The notes under the pieces: model-generated | What the model was told of the DNA's origin: nothing | The model's input: only the letters and a program-made list of their open reading frames with translations | Databases searched by the model: none | Position numbers and translations under genes: made by a program | Assembly: GCF_000155975.1 (NCBI RefSeq) | Contig: NZ_GG730300.1 | Location: 87,558 to 151,557, forward strand | Length of the DNA stretch: 64,000 nt | From: Citrobacter youngae ATCC 29220 | GTDB lineage: Bacteria; Pseudomonadota; Gammaproteobacteria; Enterobacterales; Enterobacteriaceae | Reading direction: 5' to 3' | In this document: positions 57,758-64,000 of the stretch, piece after piece | Numbering within the stretch: the first letter of the stretch is position 1 | Layout: each line of letters starts with the position of its first letter

Positions 57758-58788
57758 CTGGCCATTCCCAGGCCAACAATGTTTGCCGCGACAATGATCA
57801 CCACGCAGCCGAGGCTCAATACGCTGACCGGACGGCGACCCGCGTTTTTCCACTCTTTCAATACCAGTCCGACAATTCCGCCGCACAGGACATAGAAGCT
57901 CATGTGCAGCATCCAGCTTACATAGTCATACTGTGCCGGAATACGCGCATGGCCCCAGGCGTAGAAGAAGAATTGCAGATACCACATCAGGCCACCAAGC
58001 GCGGAGAGCAGCACGTTGGTGACGATTAGCGGTTTGGCTAATGAGAAGTCGGCTTTTAGCGACAAATCTTTCACTTTTGCCAGACGAATGAAGCAGAAAC
58101 CCAGGTTGACTAACGCACCGCCGCCCATGATAACCACATAGCTGGGCAGGGCGACATACAGCGGATCGACGCCCAACGCGGCGGCGGCATCGTGCATCGG
58201 TTTAGCGGCGTTCATCGCAAATGACATCCCGGCGGAGAAAATGCCGCACATGACCGCCAGAACCAGCCCTTTTTTCAGATTAAACTCTTCCGCTTTGATA
58301 CCCATTTTGCGTTCTTTTAACTGACCCGCACGGGTAACAATGCCCACGCCAATCAGCGCGACCAGCACGCCAAGCAGCGTCATGCGTCCGCCGGTGGTGC
58401 TGATCAGCACATCAAAGTTGCCGTTGATAATCGGGGTCATCAGCGTGCCGACAATCAGCGTAATGCCTATCGCAATGCCGATACCCATCGACATACCGAG
58501 ATAGCGCATGGTCAGGCCATAGTTAATGTTGCCAATCCCCCACATCGCGCCGAACAAAAATACCGGCGCCAGGGTGGAGAAGCTAAAGGAGCTGAAGTAG
58601 GCCCAGAAATTGGGAAGTAACATCGCGCTGATGGTCCACGGCAGGATAAGCCAGGAGACGATCCCGCCCACCGACCACATCGTTTCCCATGACCAATGTT
58701 TGACTTGCTTGAACGGGGCATAGAAACAGGCGGCACTGGCTGCGCCTATCAAATGCCAAAAGATACCCATCGTAATCGCGTTACTCAT
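57754..58788 (-). CDS. rhaT: RhaT, L-rhamnose:proton symporter
   Basis: A 344-residue inner-membrane transporter with about ten membrane segments, the same length as E. coli RhaT. It belongs to the drug/metabolite transporter superfamily. The N-terminus [20 protein letters not shown] and loops such as [16 protein letters not shown] are characteristic. Transcription is expected from its own RhaS/CRP-dependent promoter upstream of 58788. It is convergent with rhaR. Confidence 0.97.
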   Translation of the reverse strand: MSNAITMGIFWHLIGAASAACFYAPFKQVKHWSWETMWSVGGIVSWLILPWTISAMLLPNFWAYFSSFSFSTLAPVFLFGAMWGIGNINYGLTMRYLGMSMGIGIAIGITLIVGTLMTPIINGNFDVLISTTGGRMTLLGVLVALIGVGIVTRAGQLKERKMGIKAEEFNLKKGLVLAVMCGIFSAGMSFAMNAAKPMHDAAAALGVDPLYVALPSYVVIMGGGALVNLGFCFIRLAKVKDLSLKADFSLAKPLIVTNVLLSALGGLMWYLQFFFYAWGHARIPAQYDYVSWMLHMSFYVLCGGIVGLVLKEWKNAGRRPVSVLSLGCVVIIVAANIVGLGMAS

Positions 58789-58985
58789 GACTTAATCCTC
58801 GTTATTTTTTATCGTCGGTAATGACCCCTCCGACCAAACGAGTTTAAAAATTACGCAGGCAGTTAACCTTTTAACGATTGCCGCCATTTGGCGCATGTTG
58901 GCAATCATCACGTTAAGTGGGTGATTCGGCTCACATCTTTGGCAATGGACCTGAGCCATTAAAACCTTGTAAAAAGTACGGCATT

Positions 58986-59004
58986 GATAATCATTTTCAA
59001 TATC
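58986..59004 (+). promoter_or_regulatory. Fur box upstream of sodA
   Basis: GATAATCATTTTCAATATC is a near-consensus 19-bp Fur site about 75 nt ahead of sodA, as in E. coli, where Fur, SoxS, ArcA and others act on this promoter. The rest of the 289-bp rhaT-sodA gap shows no ORF. Confidence 0.87.
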
Positions 59005-59077
59005 ATTTAATTAACTATAATGACCCAACTGCTTACGCGGCGTTAACACTGGCCGCCCGACAATACTGGAGATGATT

Positions 59078-59698
59078 ATGAGTTATACACTGCCATCCCT
59101 GCCGTACGCTTATGATGCCCTTGAACCGCACTTCGATAAGCAGACGATGGAAATCCACCATACCAAACACCACCAGACTTACGTAAACAACGCAAACGCT
59201 GCGCTGGAAAGTCTGCCTGAATTCGCCAGCCTGTCTGCTGAAGAGCTGATCGCTAAACTGGATCAACTGCCAGCGGACAAGAAAACCGTACTGCGCAACA
59301 ACGCGGGCGGCCACGCTAACCACAGCCTGTTCTGGAAAGGCCTGAAAACCGGTACTACGCTGCAGGGCGACCTGAAAGCGGCAATTGAACGTGACTTCGG
59401 CTCCGTGGACAACTTCAAAGCTGAATTTGAAAAAGCAGCGGCAACCCGCTTCGGCTCCGGCTGGGCGTGGCTGGTTCTGCAAGGCGACAAACTGGCTGTC
59501 GTTTCCACCGCTAACCAGGATTCCCCGCTGATGGGTGAAGCAATCTCTGGCGCTTCCGGCTTCCCGATCGTCGGCCTGGACGTATGGGAACACGCTTACT
59601 ACCTGAAATTCCAGAACCGCCGTCCGGACTACATCAAAGAGTTCTGGAACGTGGTGAACTGGGACGAAGCTGCAGCGCGTTTCGCCGCTAAAAAATAA
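59078..59698 (+). CDS. sodA: SodA, manganese superoxide dismutase
   Basis: It converts superoxide to hydrogen peroxide and oxygen in the cytoplasm. The 206 residues equal E. coli. Metal ligands are H27 (MEIHHTKHH), H82 ([10 protein letters not shown]), and the Asp and His of [11 protein letters not shown] (near 168 and 172). The GSGWAWL and QDSPL segments are those of the Mn form. The ATG at 59078 with GGAGATG upstream is chosen over the in-frame ATT two codons earlier. A terminator follows. Confidence 0.99.
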   Translation: MSYTLPSLPYAYDALEPHFDKQTMEIHHTKHHQTYVNNANAALESLPEFASLSAEELIAKLDQLPADKKTVLRNNAGGHANHSLFWKGLKTGTTLQGDLKAAIERDFGSVDNFKAEFEKAAATRFGSGWAWLVLQGDKLAVVSTANQDSPLMGEAISGASGFPIVGLDVWEHAYYLKFQNRRPDYIKEFWNVVNWDEAAARFAAKK

Positions 59699-59717
59699 GT
59701 CCTGCGTTGAAATGACG

Positions 59718-59750
59718 CCCCTGCGAGCGCTGCTTGTGGGGGCTTTTTTG
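59718..59750 (+). terminator. sodA intrinsic terminator
   Basis: GCCCC and GGGGC arms enclose a smaller paired CGAG...GCTTG-like loop, followed by TTTTTT. Confidence 0.85.
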
Positions 59751-59784
59751 TGATCAAAGTCAACATAGGAACGTCGATCCATTT

Positions 59785-59805
59785 AAATTGAAACAAGGTT
59801 TTATT
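59785..59805 (+). promoter_or_regulatory. Candidate KdgR operator upstream of kdgT
   Basis: AAATTGAAACAAGGTTTTAT has the GAAAC-N3-GTTT core of KdgR boxes and lies 130 nt before kdgT. KdgR represses kdgT and other genes of 2-keto-3-deoxygluconate use. Confidence 0.65.
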
Positions 59806-59934
59806 ATGCGGGCGCGATCACTTTTATAATTCCTCTGAATGTCTATCTTCTGTTCATCAAGACGGGCGCATCTCAAAAGCAAGATGCATTCGCCCATAAA
59901 AATTGCCCCATTTTTATGTCTACAGGTGATGGAA

Positions 59935-60918
59935 ATGCAGATCAAACGAACGATAGAGAGAATCCCTGGCGGGATGATGCTGGTGCCGCTTTTCCTCGGC
60001 GCGCTATGCCATACCTTTTCACCCGGCGCCGGAAAATACTTCGGCTCATTTACCAACGGTATGATCACCGGTACGGTGCCTATTCTGGCGGTCTGGTTCT
60101 TTTGCATGGGGGCATCGATTAAGCTGAGCGCCACCGGCACCGTGCTGCGTAAATCCGGCACGCTGGTCATCACCAAGATTCTGGTGGCCTGGGTGGTCGC
60201 GGCGATTGCCTCACGCATTCTGCCGGAACACGGCGTGGAAGTCGGGTTCTTCGCTGGGTTGTCCACGCTGGCGCTGGTGGCCGCGATGGATATGACCAAC
60301 GGTGGGTTGTACGCCTCGATTATGCAGCAGTACGGCACCAAAGAAGAGGCAGGGGCGTTTGTGCTGATGTCGCTGGAGTCTGGCCCGCTGATGACCATGG
60401 TGATTCTGGGAACCGCGGGTATCGCTTCGTTTGAGCCGCACGTGTTTGTGGGGGCCGTATTACCGTTCCTGATTGGCTTTGCGCTGGGGAATCTTGACCC
60501 TGAACTGCGGGAGTTCTTCAGCAAAGCGGTACAGACGCTGATCCCGTTCTTCGCCTTCGCGCTGGGTAACACCATTGATTTGAGCGTGATTGCGCAGACC
60601 GGCGTACTGGGGATTCTGCTGGGCGTGGCGGTGATTATCATCACCGGTATTCCATTGATTATCGCCGATAAACTGATTGGCGGCGGCGATGGTACGGCGG
60701 GGATTGCGGCCTCCAGTTCAGCGGGTGCGGCGGTTGCCACGCCGGTACTGATTGCTGAAATGGTTCCGGCATTTAAACCGATGGCGCCAGCGGCAACTTC
60801 TCTGGTGGCGACTTCGGTGATTGTGACCTCCATTCTGGTGCCGATTATCACCTCCATCTGGTCGAAAAAGGTCAAAGCCAGGGCGGCGGAAATTGATATT
60901 CGTGGTACCGTGAAATAA
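59935..60918 (+). CDS. kdgT: KdgT, 2-keto-3-deoxygluconate:proton symporter
   Basis: A 327-residue inner-membrane permease with about ten membrane segments, the same length as E. coli KdgT. The KDGT-family signature [20 protein letters not shown] lies near residue 12. It takes up 2-keto-3-deoxygluconate, an intermediate of pectin and hexuronate breakdown. The ATG at 59935 (MQIKRT) with GGTGATGGA upstream is preferred over in-frame starts up to 32 codons earlier. A KdgR-like box lies upstream. It is convergent with a DHDPS-family aldolase. Confidence 0.96.
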   Translation: MQIKRTIERIPGGMMLVPLFLGALCHTFSPGAGKYFGSFTNGMITGTVPILAVWFFCMGASIKLSATGTVLRKSGTLVITKILVAWVVAAIASRILPEHGVEVGFFAGLSTLALVAAMDMTNGGLYASIMQQYGTKEEAGAFVLMSLESGPLMTMVILGTAGIASFEPHVFVGAVLPFLIGFALGNLDPELREFFSKAVQTLIPFFAFALGNTIDLSVIAQTGVLGILLGVAVIIITGIPLIIADKLIGGGDGTAGIAASSSAGAAVATPVLIAEMVPAFKPMAPAATSLVATSVIVTSILVPIITSIWSKKVKARAAEIDIRGTVK

Positions 60919-60927
60919 GCCTCTTTT

Positions 60928-60952
60928 GCCGGATGGTCTGCGCCATCCGGCC
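60928..60952. repeat. REP element
   Basis: GCCGGATGGTCTGCGCCATCCGGCC between convergent kdgT and the aldolase gene. Confidence 0.8.
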
Positions 60953-60959
60953 TGGCAAG

Positions 60960-61856
60960 TTAACCTTCTACGACGAACACCTCATCGATAGTCCGACGCT
61001 CACTCTCGTTCAACTCTCCGCCAGCATTGCGTGACACGCCGGTGCAATAGCCAAACTTACGCGATACCACCGTTTTGATAGTGGTGACGAAATCTTCGCC
61101 GATGGCGTAGATGGACATGTAGGTGCCAATCTGGTCCTGAATATCGCGAAGCGCCGCCAGATCACCCTGCTTAAACGCTTCCCGCGCGCTGACAAACAGT
61201 TCCGGCATCACGTTGTTCAACCCTGAAATAATCCCCGCGCCGCCTGCCAGCAGATTAGGAATGTAGTATTCGTCATAACCGGACAGTACGGCAAAATCTT
61301 CCCGCACGGCACGGGTTGTCTGAATCATACTGCGGGTATGTGACTGACAGTCGACGGTATCTTTGATGCCTGCGAAATTTGGGAACTCTGCGGCGAGGGT
61401 GGCAACCAGCTCCGGCGTTAAATCACAGCCGGTACGTGCGGGGAAGTTATAGGCAAACCATTTACCGCTAAGCTTTTGTCCCAATTGACGGAAGTAGCTC
61501 AGCAGCTGTTTCGCCGTTTGCCCGTAATAGTAGGGCGGCAGGATCATGACGGCATCATAACCGGCGCGATACGCTTCCTGCGCCATCAACAGAACATCAT
61601 TCTGGCAGGTGGATGAGACGTTGGCGACCATCTTCAGCGAGCTCATAGCGCGGGCCTCGCGGATCAGCAACAGCCTTTCGTCAAGCGTAAAGGAGGCAAA
61701 TTCCCCGATGCTGCCCATCAGCAAAATCACGTCGATTTTGGCCGCGGTTAAACGTTTGAGATGCTGGCTCAGACCGTTGAGATCGATCTTGCCGTCATTA
61801 TCCATTGGCGTAATGGAAGGACACCAAACGCCAGCAAATTGCGATTGACCAGTCAC
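60960..61856 (-). CDS. DHDPS/NAL-family aldolase (possibly 2-keto-3-deoxygluconate aldolase)
   Basis: A 298-residue class I aldolase of the DapA/NanA family. The motif GSIGEF is at 48-53 (usually G-T/S-T/x-G-E), Tyr136 is in YNFPARTG, and the Schiff-base Lys165 is in FAGIKDTVD. DapA itself is excluded by the divergent active-site loop; relatives such as YagE and YjhH cleave 2-keto-3-deoxy sugar acids. Its position beside kdgT suggests KDG or a similar 2-keto-3-deoxy acid as substrate, but that is inference. It is convergent with kdgT and divergent from yiiM; E. coli K-12 lacks it here. Confidence 0.85.
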   Translation of the reverse strand: MTGQSQFAGVWCPSITPMDNDGKIDLNGLSQHLKRLTAAKIDVILLMGSIGEFASFTLDERLLLIREARAMSSLKMVANVSSTCQNDVLLMAQEAYRAGYDAVMILPPYYYGQTAKQLLSYFRQLGQKLSGKWFAYNFPARTGCDLTPELVATLAAEFPNFAGIKDTVDCQSHTRSMIQTTRAVREDFAVLSGYDEYYIPNLLAGGAGIISGLNNVMPELFVSAREAFKQGDLAALRDIQDQIGTYMSIYAIGEDFVTTIKTVVSRKFGYCTGVSRNAGGELNESERRTIDEVFVVEG

Positions 61857-62008
61857 GTTGTCGACTCCTTAATTGAAATGACGTTTCAAAACCAGCTTAC
61901 ATTGATAGCATGTGTCCCTAAACTTCGTGTGAACCGTGCTCTCATTTTGAGCGACCGGGATAAAATAAATATGGTGTAATAGGGGAAATTTATCGGGAGA
62001 GGGAACAG

Positions 62009-62710
62009 ATGCGATATCCGGTCGATGTTTTTACAGGCAAGGTTCGGGACTATACGGGAAGTCGTCCCAGCGCGATTGCTAAAGTTCAGGTTGATGGTGA
62101 GCTGATGCTGACCGAGCTGGGCCTGACGGGCGATGAACAGGCGGAAACGAAAATTCATGGCGGGCCGGATCGCGCGCTGTGCCACTATCCGCGTGAACAC
62201 TATCAGCACTGGAGACAAGCGTTTCCGGAGCAAGCGGCGTTATTTGTCGCGCCCGCTTTTGGCGAGAACCTCTCCACTGAAGGGCTAACGGAAGAGAATG
62301 TTTATATTGGTGATATTTTCCAATGGGGAGAGGCGTTGATTCAGGTCACGCAGCCGCGTTCGCCGTGCTTTAAGCTGAATTTCCATTTTGGTATTAGCGA
62401 TATGGCAAGCCAGATGCAGAATGCGGGCAAGACGGGCTGGTTGTACAGCGTCATCGCCGCAGGCCAGGTCTCGGCGGATGCGCCGTTGATCCTGGCGTCA
62501 CGCGTGAGCGACGTCAGCGTGCGGGAGGCGATTGCCATTGCCTGGCATATGCCGTTTGATGACTCGCAGTATCACCGTTTACTGTCGGCTGCCGGGTTAT
62601 CGAAAAGCTGGACCAGAACAATGCAGAAACGTCGCCTGAGTGGCAGGATTGAAGATAATGCCAGACGACTATGGGGCGGCAATCCCCCTCAGGAAAGAAA
62701 GGAAGTGTAA
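62009..62710 (+). CDS. yiiM: YiiM, MOSC-domain molybdoenzyme (6-N-hydroxylaminopurine reductase)
   Basis: YiiM is a molybdenum-cofactor protein that detoxifies N-hydroxylated base analogues such as 6-N-hydroxylaminopurine. It is 233 residues long, with a MOSC domain over about 30-165 including KIHGGPDRALCHYPREHY, FGENLSTEGLTE and the likely molybdenum-binding Cys in QPRSPCFKLN near 122. A YiiM-type C-terminal helical extension follows. GGGAG lies ahead of the ATG. Its TAA stop shares a base with the next gene's ATG. Confidence 0.94.
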   Translation: MRYPVDVFTGKVRDYTGSRPSAIAKVQVDGELMLTELGLTGDEQAETKIHGGPDRALCHYPREHYQHWRQAFPEQAALFVAPAFGENLSTEGLTEENVYIGDIFQWGEALIQVTQPRSPCFKLNFHFGISDMASQMQNAGKTGWLYSVIAAGQVSADAPLILASRVSDVSVREAIAIAWHMPFDDSQYHRLLSAAGLSKSWTRTMQKRRLSGRIEDNARRLWGGNPPQERKEV

Positions 62711-63111
62711 TGACTGAATCTGAAAATGCAGTGGCTATCGTTAAAGCGTTTCTGGTTGCTTCTATGATCCCAGACGCGGAACGCGCTGCGACGTTTATGC
62801 ACCCGGAGGTGAAGATTACCTTTACCGGGCGGCGTGAGATGGTGGGCGCTGCGGATATTGCTCGCTTTAACGGTGAACGCTATAAGTGGGTAAAAAAGTC
62901 GCTGGGCGAGTTTGATGCGGTAGCGCACGCAGACTGTGTGGTCGTTTATTCTAACGGCACGCTGTATGGCGAGTGGCCGGACGGACGCGCGTTTGCGGGC
63001 AATCGTTATATCGATCGTTTTGAAGTGCGTGACGGAAAAATTACCCATATGGATGTGTGGAACGACAGCGCTGAATGGCTCCTCGCCCCGGAAATTTCCC
63101 GCCAGGCGTAA
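62710..63111 (+). CDS. NTF2/SnoaL-like protein coupled to yiiM
   Basis: A 133-residue single-domain protein of the nuclear-transport-factor-2/SnoaL fold. An N-terminal helix (AVAIVKAFLVASMIPDAERA) is followed by a curved sheet with HPEVKITFTGRREM, GTLYGEWPDGR and NRYIDRFEVRDGKITHMDVW. Such proteins may be ketosteroid-isomerase-like enzymes or bind small molecules; this one's activity is unknown. AGGAAAGGAAG precedes the start, and the ATG overlaps the yiiM stop (TAATG). Coupling suggests a shared role in detoxification. Confidence 0.8.
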   Translation: MTESENAVAIVKAFLVASMIPDAERAATFMHPEVKITFTGRREMVGAADIARFNGERYKWVKKSLGEFDAVAHADCVVVYSNGTLYGEWPDGRAFAGNRYIDRFEVRDGKITHMDVWNDSAEWLLAPEISRQA

Positions 63112-63193
63112 GGCCAGCAGTTCACTTATGTAAGATAGTAAAAGATCGCCTGCTCAGAAGATGGCTTTTGAGAATGCTTCCGTAAGGATAACA

Positions 63194-63223
63194 CCGTTCA
63201 CTTAAGATGCTTTGAGTGAACGG
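63194..63223. repeat. Hairpin at the end of the transposase remnant
   Basis: CCGTTCACT / AGTGAACGG, a perfect 9-bp inverted repeat with a 12-nt loop, overlaps the stop codon of the IS4-like remnant. It may be a terminator-like structure or part of an old insertion-sequence end. Confidence 0.4.
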
Positions 63224-63500
63224 AATAATGGTTTTTTGAGATTCGAAAACTTCTCTTTTTGGGCCGTTTTCTCTTTTCTGGCAGGATAAATTGTCTCACA
63301 TTCTCCCGCATTTTCTTCAGCTTCGTTGGGATCGTCCCTGGTTTGCCCAGCGAATATACCCCATTCGTCATACTCGGCTCGACAAGCGGGTCGAGTTTTT
63401 CCGGCGTCAGGCCACATTGCCTCAGCCACTGATGACTCGCGTCACTGACTGCGTTCTGTTGTAACTCCCTCTCCAGCAGGGCGACCAGTATTTTATCCAA
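63198..63500 (-). pseudogene. Probable C-terminal remnant of an IS4-family transposase
   Basis: A 100-codon ORF with a TTG start overlapping the previous ORF by 8 nt. Its last 50 residues (GTIPTKLKKMRENVRQFILP, then KRKRPKKRSFRISK...) have the look of IS4-family transposase C-termini, where an ILP segment and a basic RxxRISK/KIK tract end the protein. The first half is not recognised, and the DDE catalytic residues are absent. I read it as a decayed insertion-sequence fragment, possibly joined to other sequence. Confidence 0.5.
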
Positions 63501-63741
63501 AATAACGGCAAATTACATTATAAATGGAGTATATCCCATTAGCTAAAAATAAGAATGAAATATAACGTGACCATCCTCCGCCAGAATAAAAAAATAAACA
63601 TGTTGATATCGATATCATACTACATACTATTGCGACAATGAATAGTTTGTAATATTCAGTCTCATTTATGGCTGTCACACTAATTGCCGTTAATGCAATG
63701 ATTGAAGCGATAAGCCCAACGATGAAAATTAAATTTTTCAT
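63493..63741 (-). CDS. Small inner-membrane protein, unrecognised
   Basis: An 82-residue protein with three hydrophobic segments at about 3-24, 32-54 and 60-81 and short polar loops. No family recognised. Its ATG overlaps the stop of the upstream gene by 4 nt (ATGA), indicating coupled translation. Low G+C compared with the housekeeping genes suggests acquisition. Small multi-pass proteins coupled to secreted proteins can be immunity proteins, but nothing here proves that. Confidence 0.65.
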   Translation of the reverse strand: MKNLIFIVGLIASIIALTAISVTAINETEYYKLFIVAIVCSMISISTCLFFYSGGGWSRYISFLFLANGIYSIYNVICRYFG

Positions 63742-64000
63742 TTGGACGTTCCACTATTTGTTGTAGTGCTGCTTCCCCTTGACGATGAGGCACCGAATCC
63801 CATTGTAGTAACTGCACCATCTCTTTTCGGGGCAGTGGTTGACTGGCCGGGAGCTTCTTTAAATTGACGTTGGCTCCAGCTTCGACAAATATCATCATAA
63901 CCATAGTAACTACTATCACCAATTTTTCCATCCATCAAATTTTTAAAGGCTTTATCTTGTTCGGATGTTGTTGTTTTATAGGCATCAATCACGCCTCCGT
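63738..64000 (-). CDS. C-terminal part of an unrecognised protein, running off the window edge
   Basis: The frame is open to the right edge, so only the last 86-87 residues are seen. They include KNLMDGKIGDSSYYGYDDIC and a low-complexity Ser/Thr/Gly tail ending SSTTTNSGTSK. No domain is recognised. It is followed with a 4-nt overlap by the small membrane-protein gene. A GTG at 63992 could serve as a start, but a longer gene is more likely. Confidence 0.55.
   Translation of the reverse strand, partial: GGVIDAYKTTTSEQDKAFKNLMDGKIGDSSYYGYDDICRSWSQRQFKEAPGQSTTAPKRDGAVTTMGFGASSSRGSSTTTNSGTSK

Noticed and set aside
63202-63429. 75-codon ORF overlapping the transposase remnant in another frame
   Set aside because: No recognisable features; the overlapping frame shows the IS4-like C-terminal pattern and is preferred.

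Overview
The window is a chromosomal segment of a member of the Enterobacteriaceae, with gene order very close to the E. coli K-12 stretch from the end of rrnA to yiiM. Several protein details (DsbA, the toxin-antitoxin/esterase insert between fabY and fdhE, the alcohol dehydrogenase in the rha operon) are nearer to Salmonella/Citrobacter than to E. coli. I infer Citrobacter or a close relative. The genus call rests on remembered protein similarity, not on a search.

Layout. 63-225: 5S rRNA end of an rrn operon and its terminator. 0.3-9.6 kb: housekeeping block (mobBA, yihD, srkA-dsbA, yihG, polA, Spot 42, engB, CsrC, yihI). 9.6-17.9 kb: hemN, the tiny gene yshB, the nitrogen regulon glnA-glnL-glnG with a sigma-54 promoter and NtrC sites, and typA. 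18.0-21.1 kb: yihLMN, a poorly characterised regulator/sugar-isomerase-like/MFS set. 21.1-32.7 kb: complete sulfoquinovose (sulfoglycolysis) locus, with yihUTSRQPO-ompL on the minus strand and yihV-csqR divergent on the plus strand. 32.8-35.7 kb: overlapping yihX-yihY-dtd-fabY. 35.7-38.0 kb: accessory insert with ParDE, an esterase and VapBC. 38.0-44.6 kb: formate dehydrogenase O (fdoGHI-fdhE, selenocysteine in FdoG) with divergent fdhD. 44.6-50.3 kb: accessory stretch with a YgjV-like protein, a Crp-like regulator, a small DUF1471 protein, a solitary AT-rich NACHT-family NTPase with a 690-bp gene-free flank, and azlCD with a divergent XRE-cupin regulator. 50.3-58.8 kb: rhamnose regulon (rhaM, an iron alcohol dehydrogenase, rhaD, rhaA, rhaB, rhaS, rhaR, rhaT). 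59-61.9 kb: sodA, kdgT and a DHDPS-family aldolase. 62.0-63.1 kb: yiiM plus an NTF2-like gene. 63.2-64.0 kb: an IS4-like transposase remnant and small unrecognised genes running off the right edge.

How the parts work together. YihQ releases sulfoquinovose, which YihS, YihV, YihT and YihU convert to dihydroxypropanesulfonate, with YihO/YihP and OmpL as probable transport proteins and CsqR as repressor. The rha genes bring in and split L-rhamnose, and the alcohol dehydrogenase probably reduces the lactaldehyde formed. MobA/MobB make the cofactor used by FdoG; FdhD and FdhE mature that enzyme. GlnL/GlnG control glnA.

The most interesting element is the NACHT NTPase at 46.1-48.0 kb. It is compositionally foreign, has intact Walker A, Walker B and post-NACHT motifs, stands alone, and resembles the bacterial NACHT (NLR-like) anti-phage proteins. 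Other points worth a second look are palindromic operator candidates in front of several uncharacterised regulators or transporters, a perfect 15-bp hairpin inside parE that may terminate fabY, and a 57-codon ORF in frame just after the yihI stop.
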